Source: Kiritimatiellaeota bacterium B1221 (lineage in GTDB: Bacteria; Verrucomicrobiota; Kiritimatiellia; SS1-B-03-39; UBA6053). From it: a stretch of 64,000 nucleotides of DNA. The notes beneath the pieces were generated by a model. The model was given only the letters and a program-made list of their open reading frames with translations, searched no databases and was not told the DNA's origin. Shown here piece by piece: positions 36,586-45,593 of this stretch. Position 1 is the first letter of the stretch. Each line of letters opens with the position of its first letter. Where the stretch lies: NCBI GenBank assembly GCA_029269125.1, contig JARHXX010000015.1, positions 1-64,000 on the forward strand, written 5' to 3'. Made by a program: the position numbers and the translations under genes.

Positions 36586-39500
36586 TTACGAATAGCCCAA
36601 ATCCGCAGGCGGCCCGCCGAAGCTGCGTTGGCGGGGCGGGAGTTTACAGACTTTATCTATGGGTTTGATGAACACGGTGTCCTCCCCAAACAAATCCTCT
36701 ACGGCGCTTTTGAATTTATGCCCGGGATGCACTTTGAATTCCGGTGCACTGTTCATGAAAACGCGTTCTCCGGCAGGAAAGCTGACGCAGAAATGCAGGG
36801 GGGTATTGCCTGAATAGGCTTTCAATTTTTCCCGCAGATCCCTGAGCGTTTTTTCTTCTGCCTGGGAGTCGGTTAAATGGACGCTGGCTTTTTCGGCGTA
36901 CCATTCCGGCACCTTTTCCAGTACCGTGATTTCGCTGATCACCATTTGGGGCGCGTCATCCCGCAAACTGAATTCTCCGGCCACCATGACGGGGAGTTCG
37001 TTGTGCAGCCCCTCGGCAAATTGTTGGACGGTTTCTTTAAACATCACCACCGGTAAATGGCCGTTGAGCCCCTCGAGCACAAAGCTCGCCATCTCATTTC
37101 CGGTTTTGGTGAAAAACTTCCGCCACTCTGTAATCAGACCGCCCATGCGAAATTCGTCTTTATCGTTGAGTTCACTGAGGTTGTCGAAATGATGGGTGCT
37201 GAAAGTCTCAATTTCCCATTCAAATTCCTCCAGGGGGTGGCCGGAAATGTAAAACCCAAGCAGATCTTTTTCGTAGGCCAGCATTTTGCTGGTGGCCCAG
37301 GGGTCCACCTCGGGTAGTTCTTCGTCGTTGAGTTCCCCCTGATTTGTTTCTTCCGCCATGAGATCAAACAGACTGGTTTGGCCCTGTTCTCGGTCTTTGC
37401 GGAGGCTGACGGCCCGCTGCAGGGCGAAATCAATACCTCCAAACAGGCGCGCGCGGGAGATACCGGTCCAATCGAAAGCTCCGGCCTTGATCAGTCCTTC
37501 CAGACAGCGTTTATTCACCACTTTGGAATCCAGGCGGGTGCAGAAATCCATAAAACTTTCAAAGGGGCCGTTGGCCTCCCGGTCTGCCACCAGTGAGTCC
37601 ACTGCGGCCGCGCCGACGCCTTTGATGCCGGAGAGGCCGTAACGGATATTTCCGTCCTCCGGACGAAAGGTTTTCACCGACTGGCGGATATCCGGGGGCA
37701 GCACCTCCATACCCATTTCTTTACATTCAGCAATGAATCCGGTGAGTTTTTCCGCATTGCCGATTTCCAGGGTGAGCACCGACGCCATAAATTCAGCGGG
37801 GTAGTGGGCCTTGAAATAGGCGGTCTGAAAGGTCACAAAGGCGTAGGCGGCCGAATGGGATTTGTTGAAACCGTAACTGGCAAATTTCTCAATGGTTTCA
37901 AAAATCTCGGTGGCTTTCTGGGCCGGGATACCGTTGACCTCTTTGCAGCCCTCGACGAATTTCGCCTTCATTTCGGCCATGATATTGGCGTCTTTTTTTC
38001 CCATCGCACGCCGGAGCAAATCCCCCTGCGCGAGGGTGAAGCCGGCCAGGACATTGGAGGCGCGCTGTACCTGTTCCTGATAAATGAAGACCCCGTAGGT
38101 TTCTTTCAGCACCTGTTCGAGCAGGGGGTGGGCGTATTCAATTTCCTTGCGGCCGTGTTTACAGTCGATATAGCCCGGGATCATGCTCATGGGGCCCGGA
38201 CGGTAGAGGGCGATCAACGCGATAATTTCTTCGATTTTGTCCGCCTGGAATTGGCGGAGCAGGTTCCGCATTCCTTCCGACTCCACCTGGAACACGGCCA
38301 CAGTATCTCCACGTCCCAGCAGTTCAAAGGTTTTGGGATCGTCGAGGGGAAGCTTCAGGGGATCGATGCTGATGCCGTGGGTTTCTTTGACGTTGTCCAC
38401 TGCGCCCTGAATCACCGAAAGGGTTTTGAGACCCAGGAAGTCCATTTTCAGCAGACCGGTCATTTCCAGCGGTTTCATTTCGTACTGGGCCACCGCCAAC
38501 CCGTCTTTATCCCGGCAGAGCGGGATAATGTCGTGCAGGGTTTTTTCGCCGATCACCACTCCGGCGGCGTGGGTGCCCTGGTTCCGGTGCAGACCCTCGA
38601 GGATGCGGGCGTACTTCATGATCTGCTGGGCCTGGGGGTCGGCCAGCGCTTTTTTGAAGTCGGGGCTGAGTTCTTCCGCTTTGGCCAGGGTCATCCCCGG
38701 ATCTTCGGGGATGAGTTTGGCCAATTGATCGCAGTAAGCGAGGGGGATTTCCATGGTCCGGCCGATATCCCGAATCACGGTTTTTGCACCCAGGGTACCA
38801 AAGGTAATGATTTGGGCGCAGTTTTGCTGTCCGTAGAAATCTTTGACATACTCGATCACTTCCGGCCGGCGGGTTTGACAGAAATCGATATCAAAATCGG
38901 GAGGGGATACCCGGTCGGGGTTCAGGAAACGTTCAAAAATCAATCCGAAGTGCAGGGGATCCACTGCGGTAATGCCCAAGGCGTAAGCCACCAGACTGCC
39001 CGCTCCCGAACCACGGCCGGGTCCTACGGGGATATCGTGCCGGCGGGCCCAGTTGATGAAATCCCATACTACCAGGAAATAGTTGACGTAGCCGGTGCGT
39101 TTGATGACTCCGAATTCCATTTCCCAGCGGTCTTTGAGCGTGTGCTCCATTTCGGTTTGTGGGTTGGTGATATCCGCACCGTCGTAGAGCTTTTTAATTC
39201 CCTCTTCCGCCAGATGGGTCAGGTAATCCTCGTCATCCGTAAACGTTTCGGGAAGCGGGTAAATGGGGAAATGGAGATCCGCTTCGTCGTTCAGCTTCAG
39301 CTTCACATTGCAGCGGTCCATGATTTCCACGGTGTTGTGCAGGGCCTCCGGCACGTGTCCGAAGAGTTCCCACATTTCGGCCTGGGTTTTAAAATAGTAC
39401 TGGTCTCCCTCAAATCGGATCCGTTTTTCGTCCCGGAATTTTGCCTGGGACTGCATGCTCAACAGCACATCATGCGCTTCGGCATGTTTTTGCTCCATGT

Positions 39501-40128
39501 AGTGAACATCGTTGGTGGCGACCAGAGGAATGTCCAGCTTTTGGGACATGCGGATCAGTTCCGCATTCACTTTTTTCTGGGCGGGGATGCCGTGGTCCTC
39601 GAGTTCAAAGTAAAAATTTTCCGCCCCGAAGAGTTCCCGGTACTGAGAAGCCACCCGTTCGGCTTCGTCCTGTAAGTCATCCTGTAAATATTGGGGGATT
39701 TCCCCGCGCATACAGCAGGAGGTGGCGATGAGACCTTTGCTGTATTGCGAAAGCAGTTCCATGTCGATTCGGGGTTTATAGTAAAACCCCTCCAGGTGGG
39801 CCCGGGCACTCAGGCGGGCCAGATTGTGGTAGCCTTCCTCGTCTTTGGCCAGCAGGAGCAAATGGGACATGCGACCCGCATTGCGGGATTTTTCGTTCAT
39901 GTCTTTGCAGGTGTTCATTTCGCAGCCGATAATCGGTTTGATGCCTGCGCCCTGACAGGCATTGTAGAAATTGATCGCCCCGTGCATCACCGAATGGTCG
40001 GTAATCGCCAATGCCGGCATTTCCAGTTTCGCGGCCTGTTTTACCAAAGGTTTAATCTTGATGGTGGAATCCAGCAGCGAATAGCTGGTGTGCAAATGGA
40101 GATGAACGAAAGGTTGGGTCGGCGGCAT
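36586..40128 (-). CDS. dnaE: DNA polymerase III alpha subunit
   Basis: Replicative polymerase catalytic subunit of 1180 residues. The N-terminal PHP domain is clear (FVHLHLHTSYSLLDS, ALAITDHSVMHG, IKPIIGCEMN). The palm has GPGRGSGAGSLVAYALGI and the catalytic aspartates in PPDFDIDF. Next come the fingers (HAAGVVIGEKTL, FASYGFNKSHSAAYA) and the tandem helix-hairpin-helix (RYGLSGIKGVGAAAVDSL). The OB fold (FRMGGLITEWRKFFTKTGN) and a short C-terminal domain complete a standard DnaE1. No epsilon (DnaQ) gene is nearby; the PHP metal ligands look intact, so intrinsic proofreading is possible. Confidence 0.97.
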   Translation of the reverse strand: MPPTQPFVHLHLHTSYSLLDSTIKIKPLVKQAAKLEMPALAITDHSVMHGAINFYNACQGAGIKPIIGCEMNTCKDMNEKSRNAGRMSHLLLLAKDEEGYHNLARLSARAHLEGFYYKPRIDMELLSQYSKGLIATSCCMRGEIPQYLQDDLQDEAERVASQYRELFGAENFYFELEDHGIPAQKKVNAELIRMSQKLDIPLVATNDVHYMEQKHAEAHDVLLSMQSQAKFRDEKRIRFEGDQYYFKTQAEMWELFGHVPEALHNTVEIMDRCNVKLKLNDEADLHFPIYPLPETFTDDEDYLTHLAEEGIKKLYDGADITNPQTEMEHTLKDRWEMEFGVIKRTGYVNYFLVVWDFINWARRHDIPVGPGRGSGAGSLVAYALGITAVDPLHFGLIFERFLNPDRVSPPDFDIDFCQTRRPEVIEYVKDFYGQQNCAQIITFGTLGAKTVIRDIGRTMEIPLAYCDQLAKLIPEDPGMTLAKAEELSPDFKKALADPQAQQIMKYARILEGLHRNQGTHAAGVVIGEKTLHDIIPLCRDKDGLAVAQYEMKPLEMTGLLKMDFLGLKTLSVIQGAVDNVKETHGISIDPLKLPLDDPKTFELLGRGDTVAVFQVESEGMRNLLRQFQADKIEEIIALIALYRPGPMSMIPGYIDCKHGRKEIEYAHPLLEQVLKETYGVFIYQEQVQRASNVLAGFTLAQGDLLRRAMGKKDANIMAEMKAKFVEGCKEVNGIPAQKATEIFETIEKFASYGFNKSHSAAYAFVTFQTAYFKAHYPAEFMASVLTLEIGNAEKLTGFIAECKEMGMEVLPPDIRQSVKTFRPEDGNIRYGLSGIKGVGAAAVDSLVADREANGPFESFMDFCTRLDSKVVNKRCLEGLIKAGAFDWTGISRARLFGGIDFALQRAVSLRKDREQGQTSLFDLMAEETNQGELNDEELPEVDPWATSKMLAYEKDLLGFYISGHPLEEFEWEIETFSTHHFDNLSELNDKDEFRMGGLITEWRKFFTKTGNEMASFVLEGLNGHLPVVMFKETVQQFAEGLHNELPVMVAGEFSLRDDAPQMVISEITVLEKVPEWYAEKASVHLTDSQAEEKTLRDLREKLKAYSGNTPLHFCVSFPAGERVFMNSAPEFKVHPGHKFKSAVEDLFGEDTVFIKPIDKVCKLPPRQRSFGGPPADLGYS

Positions 40129-40232
40129 GGGGTCTTCTTGCCAAATGCTTCTTAGAAGCTCAAGATTTGAGTGAAATCATTCTGGAGTCTTGTCTCGAAT
40201 CACCTCATAATCATGAGTGTTTGAGACCCCTG

Positions 40233-41033
40233 ATGTATATTCCATTCCCAATATTAGACCCGCGAAACGGTTTTCTTTGTATTGAAAAGCTGGTTTTTGG
40301 CGTACTATTTTTGGCAAGCTGTTCAAAAACTCAAAGCATTCAGCCCACTGATCTGGATGCAGAACCATCCTTGAATTCCACTGCGGTTTCTCAACCAAGC
40401 CTCTCGTCGGCAAATGGACTGACGGTAAAAGAGCCTGAACTGCAGAAGAAAGAGACTCCTAAACTAAAGAAACCAATAGAAGAATACATCAACGACCTCG
40501 CAAGCAATAATGCGGCTGTGAGAATTGACGCCATGGGGGCGCTCGAGCAGGCGGGAGTCGCTGCGGTTCCAAATCTTATTGAATTCGCAAAGGGGGCTAC
40601 AGGTGCTCCACGAGTAGGAGCATTTTTTGTTCTCGGAGACGTGGCTACTTCAGAGCATTTAGAACAACTTGAGAGTTTTCTAAATGACAAAGAGAATCCC
40701 CTGGATTCTAGAGCGAAAGCCGTTCTCTTTGGAACAATGGCTAAGGTGGGAGGAGAACAATATTTAGACCTGTTCAAAGAGGAGATCAAGCTTGCCACGA
40801 ATGAAGATGTGCAAACCTCACTTGCTGTAGCTTTAACTGAAATGGGGGACAATTCGGGAACAGGTGTTTTTCTGTTGTTTTTGGAAACAAAACAAGGACG
40901 AGCGACGATCTTTGCATCTAAATGGCTGCAAAAGATCTATGGGAAAGATCTGGGAACGGATCCGGATGTCTGGCGTAACTGGCTGAAAAAGAATGGTATC
41001 ACTTTTACACCTATTAAGTATCCCTCACCCTAA
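40233..41033 (+). CDS. Lipoprotein with HEAT-like repeats
   Basis: About 266 residues from the ATG at 40233; the true start is uncertain, and a TTG at 40167 is also in frame. A hydrophobic segment ends in the lipobox FLASC near residue 30. A low-complexity Ser/Lys linker follows (about 35-80), then helical repeats of HEAT/PBS-lyase type: INDLASNNAAVRIDAMGALE, AAVPNLIEFAKGATGAPRVG and similar. The C-terminal segment (YGKDLGTDPDVWRNWLKKNG) is typical of HEAT-repeat proteins from this phylum. It probably works as an anchored protein-binding scaffold. No partner is evident nearby. Confidence 0.7.
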   Translation: MYIPFPILDPRNGFLCIEKLVFGVLFLASCSKTQSIQPTDLDAEPSLNSTAVSQPSLSSANGLTVKEPELQKKETPKLKKPIEEYINDLASNNAAVRIDAMGALEQAGVAAVPNLIEFAKGATGAPRVGAFFVLGDVATSEHLEQLESFLNDKENPLDSRAKAVLFGTMAKVGGEQYLDLFKEEIKLATNEDVQTSLAVALTEMGDNSGTGVFLLFLETKQGRATIFASKWLQKIYGKDLGTDPDVWRNWLKKNGITFTPIKYPSP

Positions 41034-41116
41034 GCTGTCTCCGGATCTGAAGGGATCTTGTCCTGGATCTGGGCAATGGGCTTGAATTTATATGTGTGAG
41101 GGCCTATACCTTCCTT

Positions 41117-41410
41117 ATGACTGCCGCAACCCATCCGTACCTGTCTGAACACCTTTTCTGGGATGTCGATCCTGAGCAGGTGGATGTGGAGGTGCATGCC
41201 GGATTTTTGATCCCCCGAATCATGGACCGGGGAACGATGAAGGATGTGGATTGGGCCTGGAATTATTACGACCACGACCGGATCAAGCAGATTCTGCTCC
41301 ACGCACCCAGTCTTCACAAAAAAACCATCGCATTTTTCAGCGCCCAGTTTCAGGTCCCTTTAAATGCATTTCGCGCATACAGAAATCGGAATCAAAGATG
41401 GACAGCCTGA
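41117..41410 (+). CDS. DUF6922-like small protein
   Basis: Protein of about 97 residues from the ATG at 41117; a GTG at 41096 would add seven. It contains HPYLSEHLFWDVDPEQ near the start, then IPRIMDRGTMKDVDWAWNYY and an IKQILLHAPSLHKKT helix. This matches my memory of DUF6922, a small all-helical family often found beside AbiEii-type nucleotidyltransferase toxins. No such toxin gene is present here. A 41-codon reading frame at 41364-41489 overlaps its 3' end in another frame (ending LTWEQVKADLIRKIPFT); whether it is a gene or a remnant cannot be decided. Confidence 0.65.
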   Translation: MTAATHPYLSEHLFWDVDPEQVDVEVHAGFLIPRIMDRGTMKDVDWAWNYYDHDRIKQILLHAPSLHKKTIAFFSAQFQVPLNAFRAYRNRNQRWTA

Positions 41411-41511
41411 ACCTTCCCCCCGTGATCTGCGGGGCCTCACCTGGGAGCAGGTGAAGGCGGATCTTATTCGGAAAATTCCCTTTACATAAATCCTGCGAGT
41501 AAGCCTGTTTC

Positions 41512-42384
41512 ATGATCGACACCGGAAAATCCATTGCCATCGGCATTCTGACCATCTGCACCAATCTGGTGTTAATGTTGGTGAAATTGTGGGCGGGAGT
41601 GTTGGGAAACTCTTCGGCACTGATTGCGGACGGGATTGAATCGGCGGCGGATATTCTGGTTTCGTTGATAACCTGGTCGGGTTTTACGCTTTCTTTACGG
41701 CCGGCGGATGACAAACACCCCTTTGGTCACGGAAAGATTGAGGCGTTGACGGGGGTGTTTTCGGGGGCGGCTCTGATTGGGGCGGCCGGTTTTATTACCT
41801 GGCAATCCATTCGCGAATTGGGAAACGAGCAAAGCACGCCGGCGTGGTTTACCCTGCCGGTGCTCTTGCTGGTGGTGGTGGTGAAGGAGGGGCTTTCACG
41901 GTATATGCTGGGGCTGGAGGAGGTTTCCGGCAGCCGGGCGATTGAAGGGGATGCCTGGCACCACCGGTCCGACGCGCTGACCTCCGGGGCGGCGGCGATT
42001 GGTATTTGTATTGCGTTGGTGGGGGGACCCGCCTTTGCGGCGGCGGATGAATGGGCGGCCCTGTTTGCCTGTGTGATCATTGTGTTTAATGGGATTCGGA
42101 TCATCGATGGGGCCCTGCACGAGGCCCTGGACGGGGCGGTGGCCCCCGAACTGGAGGCGGAAGTCAGACAGCACGCAAATGAAATTGAAGGGGTGGCCAA
42201 TATCGAAAAATGTCTGATCCGCAAAAGCGGGATCGGTTATTTTGTGGAAATTCATGTGGAAGTGCCCGGGCAAATGACCGTCTCCAAAGGCCATGCCATT
42301 GGTCACGATGTCAAAGAGCATCTGATTGAGACCATGCCGAATTTATTTGATGTGGTGGTGCACTTGGAACCGATGGAACGATAA
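41512..42384 (+). CDS. Cation diffusion facilitator family metal transporter
   Basis: Inner-membrane H+-coupled exporter of divalent metals, 290 residues. Helix 2 carries IADGIESAADI, equivalent to the first metal-binding pair of FieF-type proteins but with Glu in the place of the usual His. Helix 5 carries GDAWHHRSDALTS with the His-x-x-x-Asp pair. HPFGHGKIEAL is the conserved cytoplasmic loop after helix 2. The C-terminal 85 residues form the cytoplasmic dimerisation domain (VEIHVEVPGQMTVSKGHAIG). Substrate (Zn, Fe, Mn or Cd) cannot be read from sequence. Confidence 0.93.
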   Translation: MIDTGKSIAIGILTICTNLVLMLVKLWAGVLGNSSALIADGIESAADILVSLITWSGFTLSLRPADDKHPFGHGKIEALTGVFSGAALIGAAGFITWQSIRELGNEQSTPAWFTLPVLLLVVVVKEGLSRYMLGLEEVSGSRAIEGDAWHHRSDALTSGAAAIGICIALVGGPAFAAADEWAALFACVIIVFNGIRIIDGALHEALDGAVAPELEAEVRQHANEIEGVANIEKCLIRKSGIGYFVEIHVEVPGQMTVSKGHAIGHDVKEHLIETMPNLFDVVVHLEPMER

Positions 42385-42411
42385 ACAAAGGCACGGACCG
42401 CAAAAAAAAAA

Positions 42412-44466
42412 CTATTTGAGGATCGTTATCACTTCATCCGCATTTTCGGCGGCAAGCAGTTGTTCACGTCTATCGTGGTTGACCATTTTACGGCTGATAT
42501 CTGCCAGCAGCTGAATGTGGGGGCCTACTTGGATTTTGGGGGAGATCACCAGAAAGAAAAATCGGGAGGGTTTTCCGTCCACCGCCCCAAAATCAATACC
42601 GGTTTTGTGGATGCCTACCACGAGGATAATCCGCTCGATGTTACTGGATTTCGTGTGAGGGATGGCCAGACCATCTTCAAAACCGGTGGAAAGAGCCGCC
42701 TCGCGGTCTTGTACATCTTTGATGACCTGATCCCGATTCGAAATCAGTCCGTTGGTGACGGCGAGTTCCACCAGCTCTGTGATCACCGAGTTTTTGTCGT
42801 TACTTCTTAATTCCAACGAAATGAGCGATTTATTTAAATGTTTAGACAGCATGAAATTTGAGGTTTCGTGGCTGTCTTCCACCTTGACGATCTTGCTCAT
42901 TTCGGGTGATTTCACCAATTTTTCGAGAGAAGAGACGGAATGATCCAGATCCACTAAGGTTTCGTATAAGGTTTTACGTCCGTAGGTGAGATCTTGTTGA
43001 TTTTCGGCGGTGATGGTGAAGCCCGTCTGTTCGGCGTCAATGGCCAGATGTTTCTGTCCGCGACTGAGATGGTAGGCTTTTCTGGGGTCGCCTGACGAAT
43101 GGGTGACAAAAAAGCCTTCGGTTTTAAAGGCGGAAAGGACGCGTGAAGTGACCAGGTCTCCCAGAGGTTCGGTGGGGAAATTCAGCTGGTAGGATACCCC
43201 ACTGTGATAATCAAAGTAGGACTTGTCAGGTTTGATTTTCAGTAGGGCCATCAAGCTTTTGACGGTGGTGCCTTGAACCAGCAGGGTGAAAAGAATGTAG
43301 CCCAGGGTGATTTGAATGATGGTGTCTCTGCCCGGAAAATCCATGGGGATCGCCAGTACCAGGGCCACGGGAACGGCCCCGCGCAATCCGCCCCAAAGTA
43401 AAATTGTCTGATAGGCAAAAGAGATTTTTTCCTTTTGAGCAAAGCGATTGTATAGGGGGACCAAAAGATAAATGACTGCGGCCCGGGCGAAGGTGACCAC
43501 GGGAATCACAATCAGCAATAAACGAAATCCTTTGAGGAGTTTGGCGGGATCGCTGAAGTTATGTGCTTCGGTGAGGCCGAGGAGTAAAAATACAAAGCTG
43601 TTGGCGACAAAGGAGAAAAATTGCCAAAAATGCTCCATAAAGTGATGATTTTCGTGGGCAATTTGATTGCTTGTAAGCAAAGAAACCATCAATCCCGCAG
43701 CCATGGTGGACATCACGCCGGAGACATGGAGTTGGTCGGCAGTAATAAAAGAGACATAGGCCATGATGAGACTGATGGTGATTTGCAGAATCACATTGTT
43801 TTTTTGAGCGCGGACAACCATGGCTCCCAAAAATCCCACAACCGTGCCGGTGAGCAATCCTCCCAGCATCACCCACAAAAAATTGACCACGGAATTGAAG
43901 AACAAAACATTCACGGTGTCGATTCCGCTGTGAATGGCTGAAAGTACGATGGTGAAGAGTACAATCGCGGTCGCGTCGTTAAAGATGCTTTCGCCGTCCA
44001 CCAGGGTCACCAATCTTCTGGGAGCCCCGATTTCACTAAACAGCGAAATGACCGCCACCGGGTCGGTGGCGGAGATCAACGCTCCAAATAACAGGGCCGC
44101 CCCAATTCCAATGGCGGTGAAATGATTTAAGAGGCCGCCGATAATGCCGGCCGAAAGCAGTAATCCCAAGATCGCCAGTAACAGTATGGGAACGATATTT
44201 TTCCGCAAGGCCTTCATATCCATATTAATGGAAGCATCGTAAATGAGGGTTGGCAGGATTAAATAGAGGATGGTGGCAGGGGTCAGATCAAGGCGGATTA
44301 ACCTTTGGTAATCCAGTTTGAGGGCCAGGTATCCCGCGATAAAACCAATGACGACGAGTCCGATGGTGTAGGGAAAACGTAATTTTTGGAGTAAAATCGA
44401 AGCGAAGACAGAGACGGTTAAAAAACCGATGATCATCAAAATGTTTAGTGCAAGTTCATGCTCCAT
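42412..44466 (-). CDS. CPA1-type cation:proton antiporter fused to a PTS EIIA-like domain
   Basis: Protein of 684 residues. The first 420 form a Na+/H+ exchanger domain with about 12 helices, including LPTLIYDASINMD, LISATDPVAVISLFSEIG (the ATDP motif) and VDGESIFNDATAIV, whose ND pair binds the cation. Residues 430-530 form a soluble linker domain. The last 140 residues resemble PTS EIIA type 2 (nitrogen PTS-like): EDGLAIPHTKS with the phospho-accepting histidine near residue 604. The fusion suggests that ion exchange is controlled by PTS phosphorylation or by nucleotide/metabolite state. No EI or HPr gene is nearby. It converges on the CDF gene with a 27-bp gap. Confidence 0.9.
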   Translation of the reverse strand: MEHELALNILMIIGFLTVSVFASILLQKLRFPYTIGLVVIGFIAGYLALKLDYQRLIRLDLTPATILYLILPTLIYDASINMDMKALRKNIVPILLLAILGLLLSAGIIGGLLNHFTAIGIGAALLFGALISATDPVAVISLFSEIGAPRRLVTLVDGESIFNDATAIVLFTIVLSAIHSGIDTVNVLFFNSVVNFLWVMLGGLLTGTVVGFLGAMVVRAQKNNVILQITISLIMAYVSFITADQLHVSGVMSTMAAGLMVSLLTSNQIAHENHHFMEHFWQFFSFVANSFVFLLLGLTEAHNFSDPAKLLKGFRLLLIVIPVVTFARAAVIYLLVPLYNRFAQKEKISFAYQTILLWGGLRGAVPVALVLAIPMDFPGRDTIIQITLGYILFTLLVQGTTVKSLMALLKIKPDKSYFDYHSGVSYQLNFPTEPLGDLVTSRVLSAFKTEGFFVTHSSGDPRKAYHLSRGQKHLAIDAEQTGFTITAENQQDLTYGRKTLYETLVDLDHSVSSLEKLVKSPEMSKIVKVEDSHETSNFMLSKHLNKSLISLELRSNDKNSVITELVELAVTNGLISNRDQVIKDVQDREAALSTGFEDGLAIPHTKSSNIERIILVVGIHKTGIDFGAVDGKPSRFFFLVISPKIQVGPHIQLLADISRKMVNHDRREQLLAAENADEVITILK

Positions 44467-44643
44467 GCGCAGTTTTCTCGTTTAGGTTTCGTTGACGAAC
44501 CGTTCCTTTCTTTGTTGAGGAAGATGAGGCGTGCGGTCGTGGTGTTGGTTTGGATATGCGGAGGCTTCTATGACGACAGAAGGTGGATGGAAGGTCTTTC
44601 CTTTTAAATTTTTAAAAATCTGCCCTGCCTGCACCGCGCCGGC

Positions 44644-45531
44644 TTAGTTGCGAGGGCTGTTTTGCATCCACTGGCTGGGAACCACGCCGTAGGTCTGGTG
44701 AAAAATGCGGGTGAAGTAGGAATGATCCCGGTATCCACAGTGAGCGGCCACATCTGCAACGGTCATTTGGTGGGAGCTTAATAAATCGGCCGCCACCTCC
44801 ATACGTTTGCTTCGTACGTAGGCCATGAAGGAGCTGCGGGTTTCCAGATGAAAACGACGGGATAGATAATCCGGGTGGCATGCGAGCTGTTGAGCCATCC
44901 ATTTTACACTGAGGTCCGGGTTGCAGGGGTGGTCCAAAATCAGTTCCAAGGCTTGTCGGATTAATCGGGAAGGGGTGTCCTGGCTCGAAATTCGCATGCC
45001 ATCTAACAAAATATCCGCGAAAACTTGTGCTTGATGAGGGGGGGCTTTGCTGGAGGCTGAAATGAAATGGATCATTCGGTCGATAAAGGATTTCTGGGTG
45101 AAAGGCATGCTGATGGAGGTATGCATCTGTGGTGGATTCCCGTCGACAAAGTTTGCGGAGAGGCGTCCCGAAAAAATCCCCATGAAAAAGTGGCTGTATC
45201 GACCCTGATCATCCATCTGCCATTGCTCATTTACATTCGGGTTTGACGGATAAAGTGCGATCGATCCCGGGGGGATTTTAAACCGGGTTTGATGCAGACG
45301 AAGGACGTTTTGTCCGCGGATTTGTAAGAAGAGTTTCCACTCTTTCGCTTCCTCTTTGGGGAGGGGATGTGGGAAATAGAGTCCTGAATTTCCTGCGAGG
45401 CATTGAGCGGCCCACCAGCGAATTGCTTCACGTAGATAGAGACCCGGTTTGTGAACGCCGGTTTTCGGATTTCCGGATTCAGATGTCAGAAAAGTACTAA
45501 TAAAATCAGATTTTTGTGAGCTGGTTTTCAT
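44644..45531 (-). CDS. AraC-family transcriptional regulator
   Basis: Protein of 295 residues. The N-terminal 180 residues form a cupin-like ligand-sensing domain with many Trp and His residues (KIPPGSIALYPSNPN). The C-terminal 100 residues are the AraC double helix-turn-helix: LSVKWMAQQLACHPDYLSRR, then MTVADVAAHCGYRDHSYFTR and the closing FHQTYGVVPSQW. It is divergent from the Gfo/Idh gene, with 62 bp between the starts, so it is the likely regulator of the Gfo/Idh-DUF1080 pair. The ligand may be a sugar or keto-sugar. The gap of 177 bp to the antiporter gene holds nothing recognisable. Confidence 0.92.
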   Translation of the reverse strand: MKTSSQKSDFISTFLTSESGNPKTGVHKPGLYLREAIRWWAAQCLAGNSGLYFPHPLPKEEAKEWKLFLQIRGQNVLRLHQTRFKIPPGSIALYPSNPNVNEQWQMDDQGRYSHFFMGIFSGRLSANFVDGNPPQMHTSISMPFTQKSFIDRMIHFISASSKAPPHQAQVFADILLDGMRISSQDTPSRLIRQALELILDHPCNPDLSVKWMAQQLACHPDYLSRRFHLETRSSFMAYVRSKRMEVAADLLSSHQMTVADVAAHCGYRDHSYFTRIFHQTYGVVPSQWMQNSPRN

Positions 45532-45593
45532 GAATATTAGGGTATTCTCCTTTTTTTAATCGAAATTCAACTCTTTTCAGAAAAGGTCAGTTT

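Noticed and set aside
37804-39675. A 623-codon plus-strand reading frame
   Set aside because: It lies entirely antisense to dnaE, whose motifs are intact. The translation shows no domain and is a by-product of the codon usage on the other strand.
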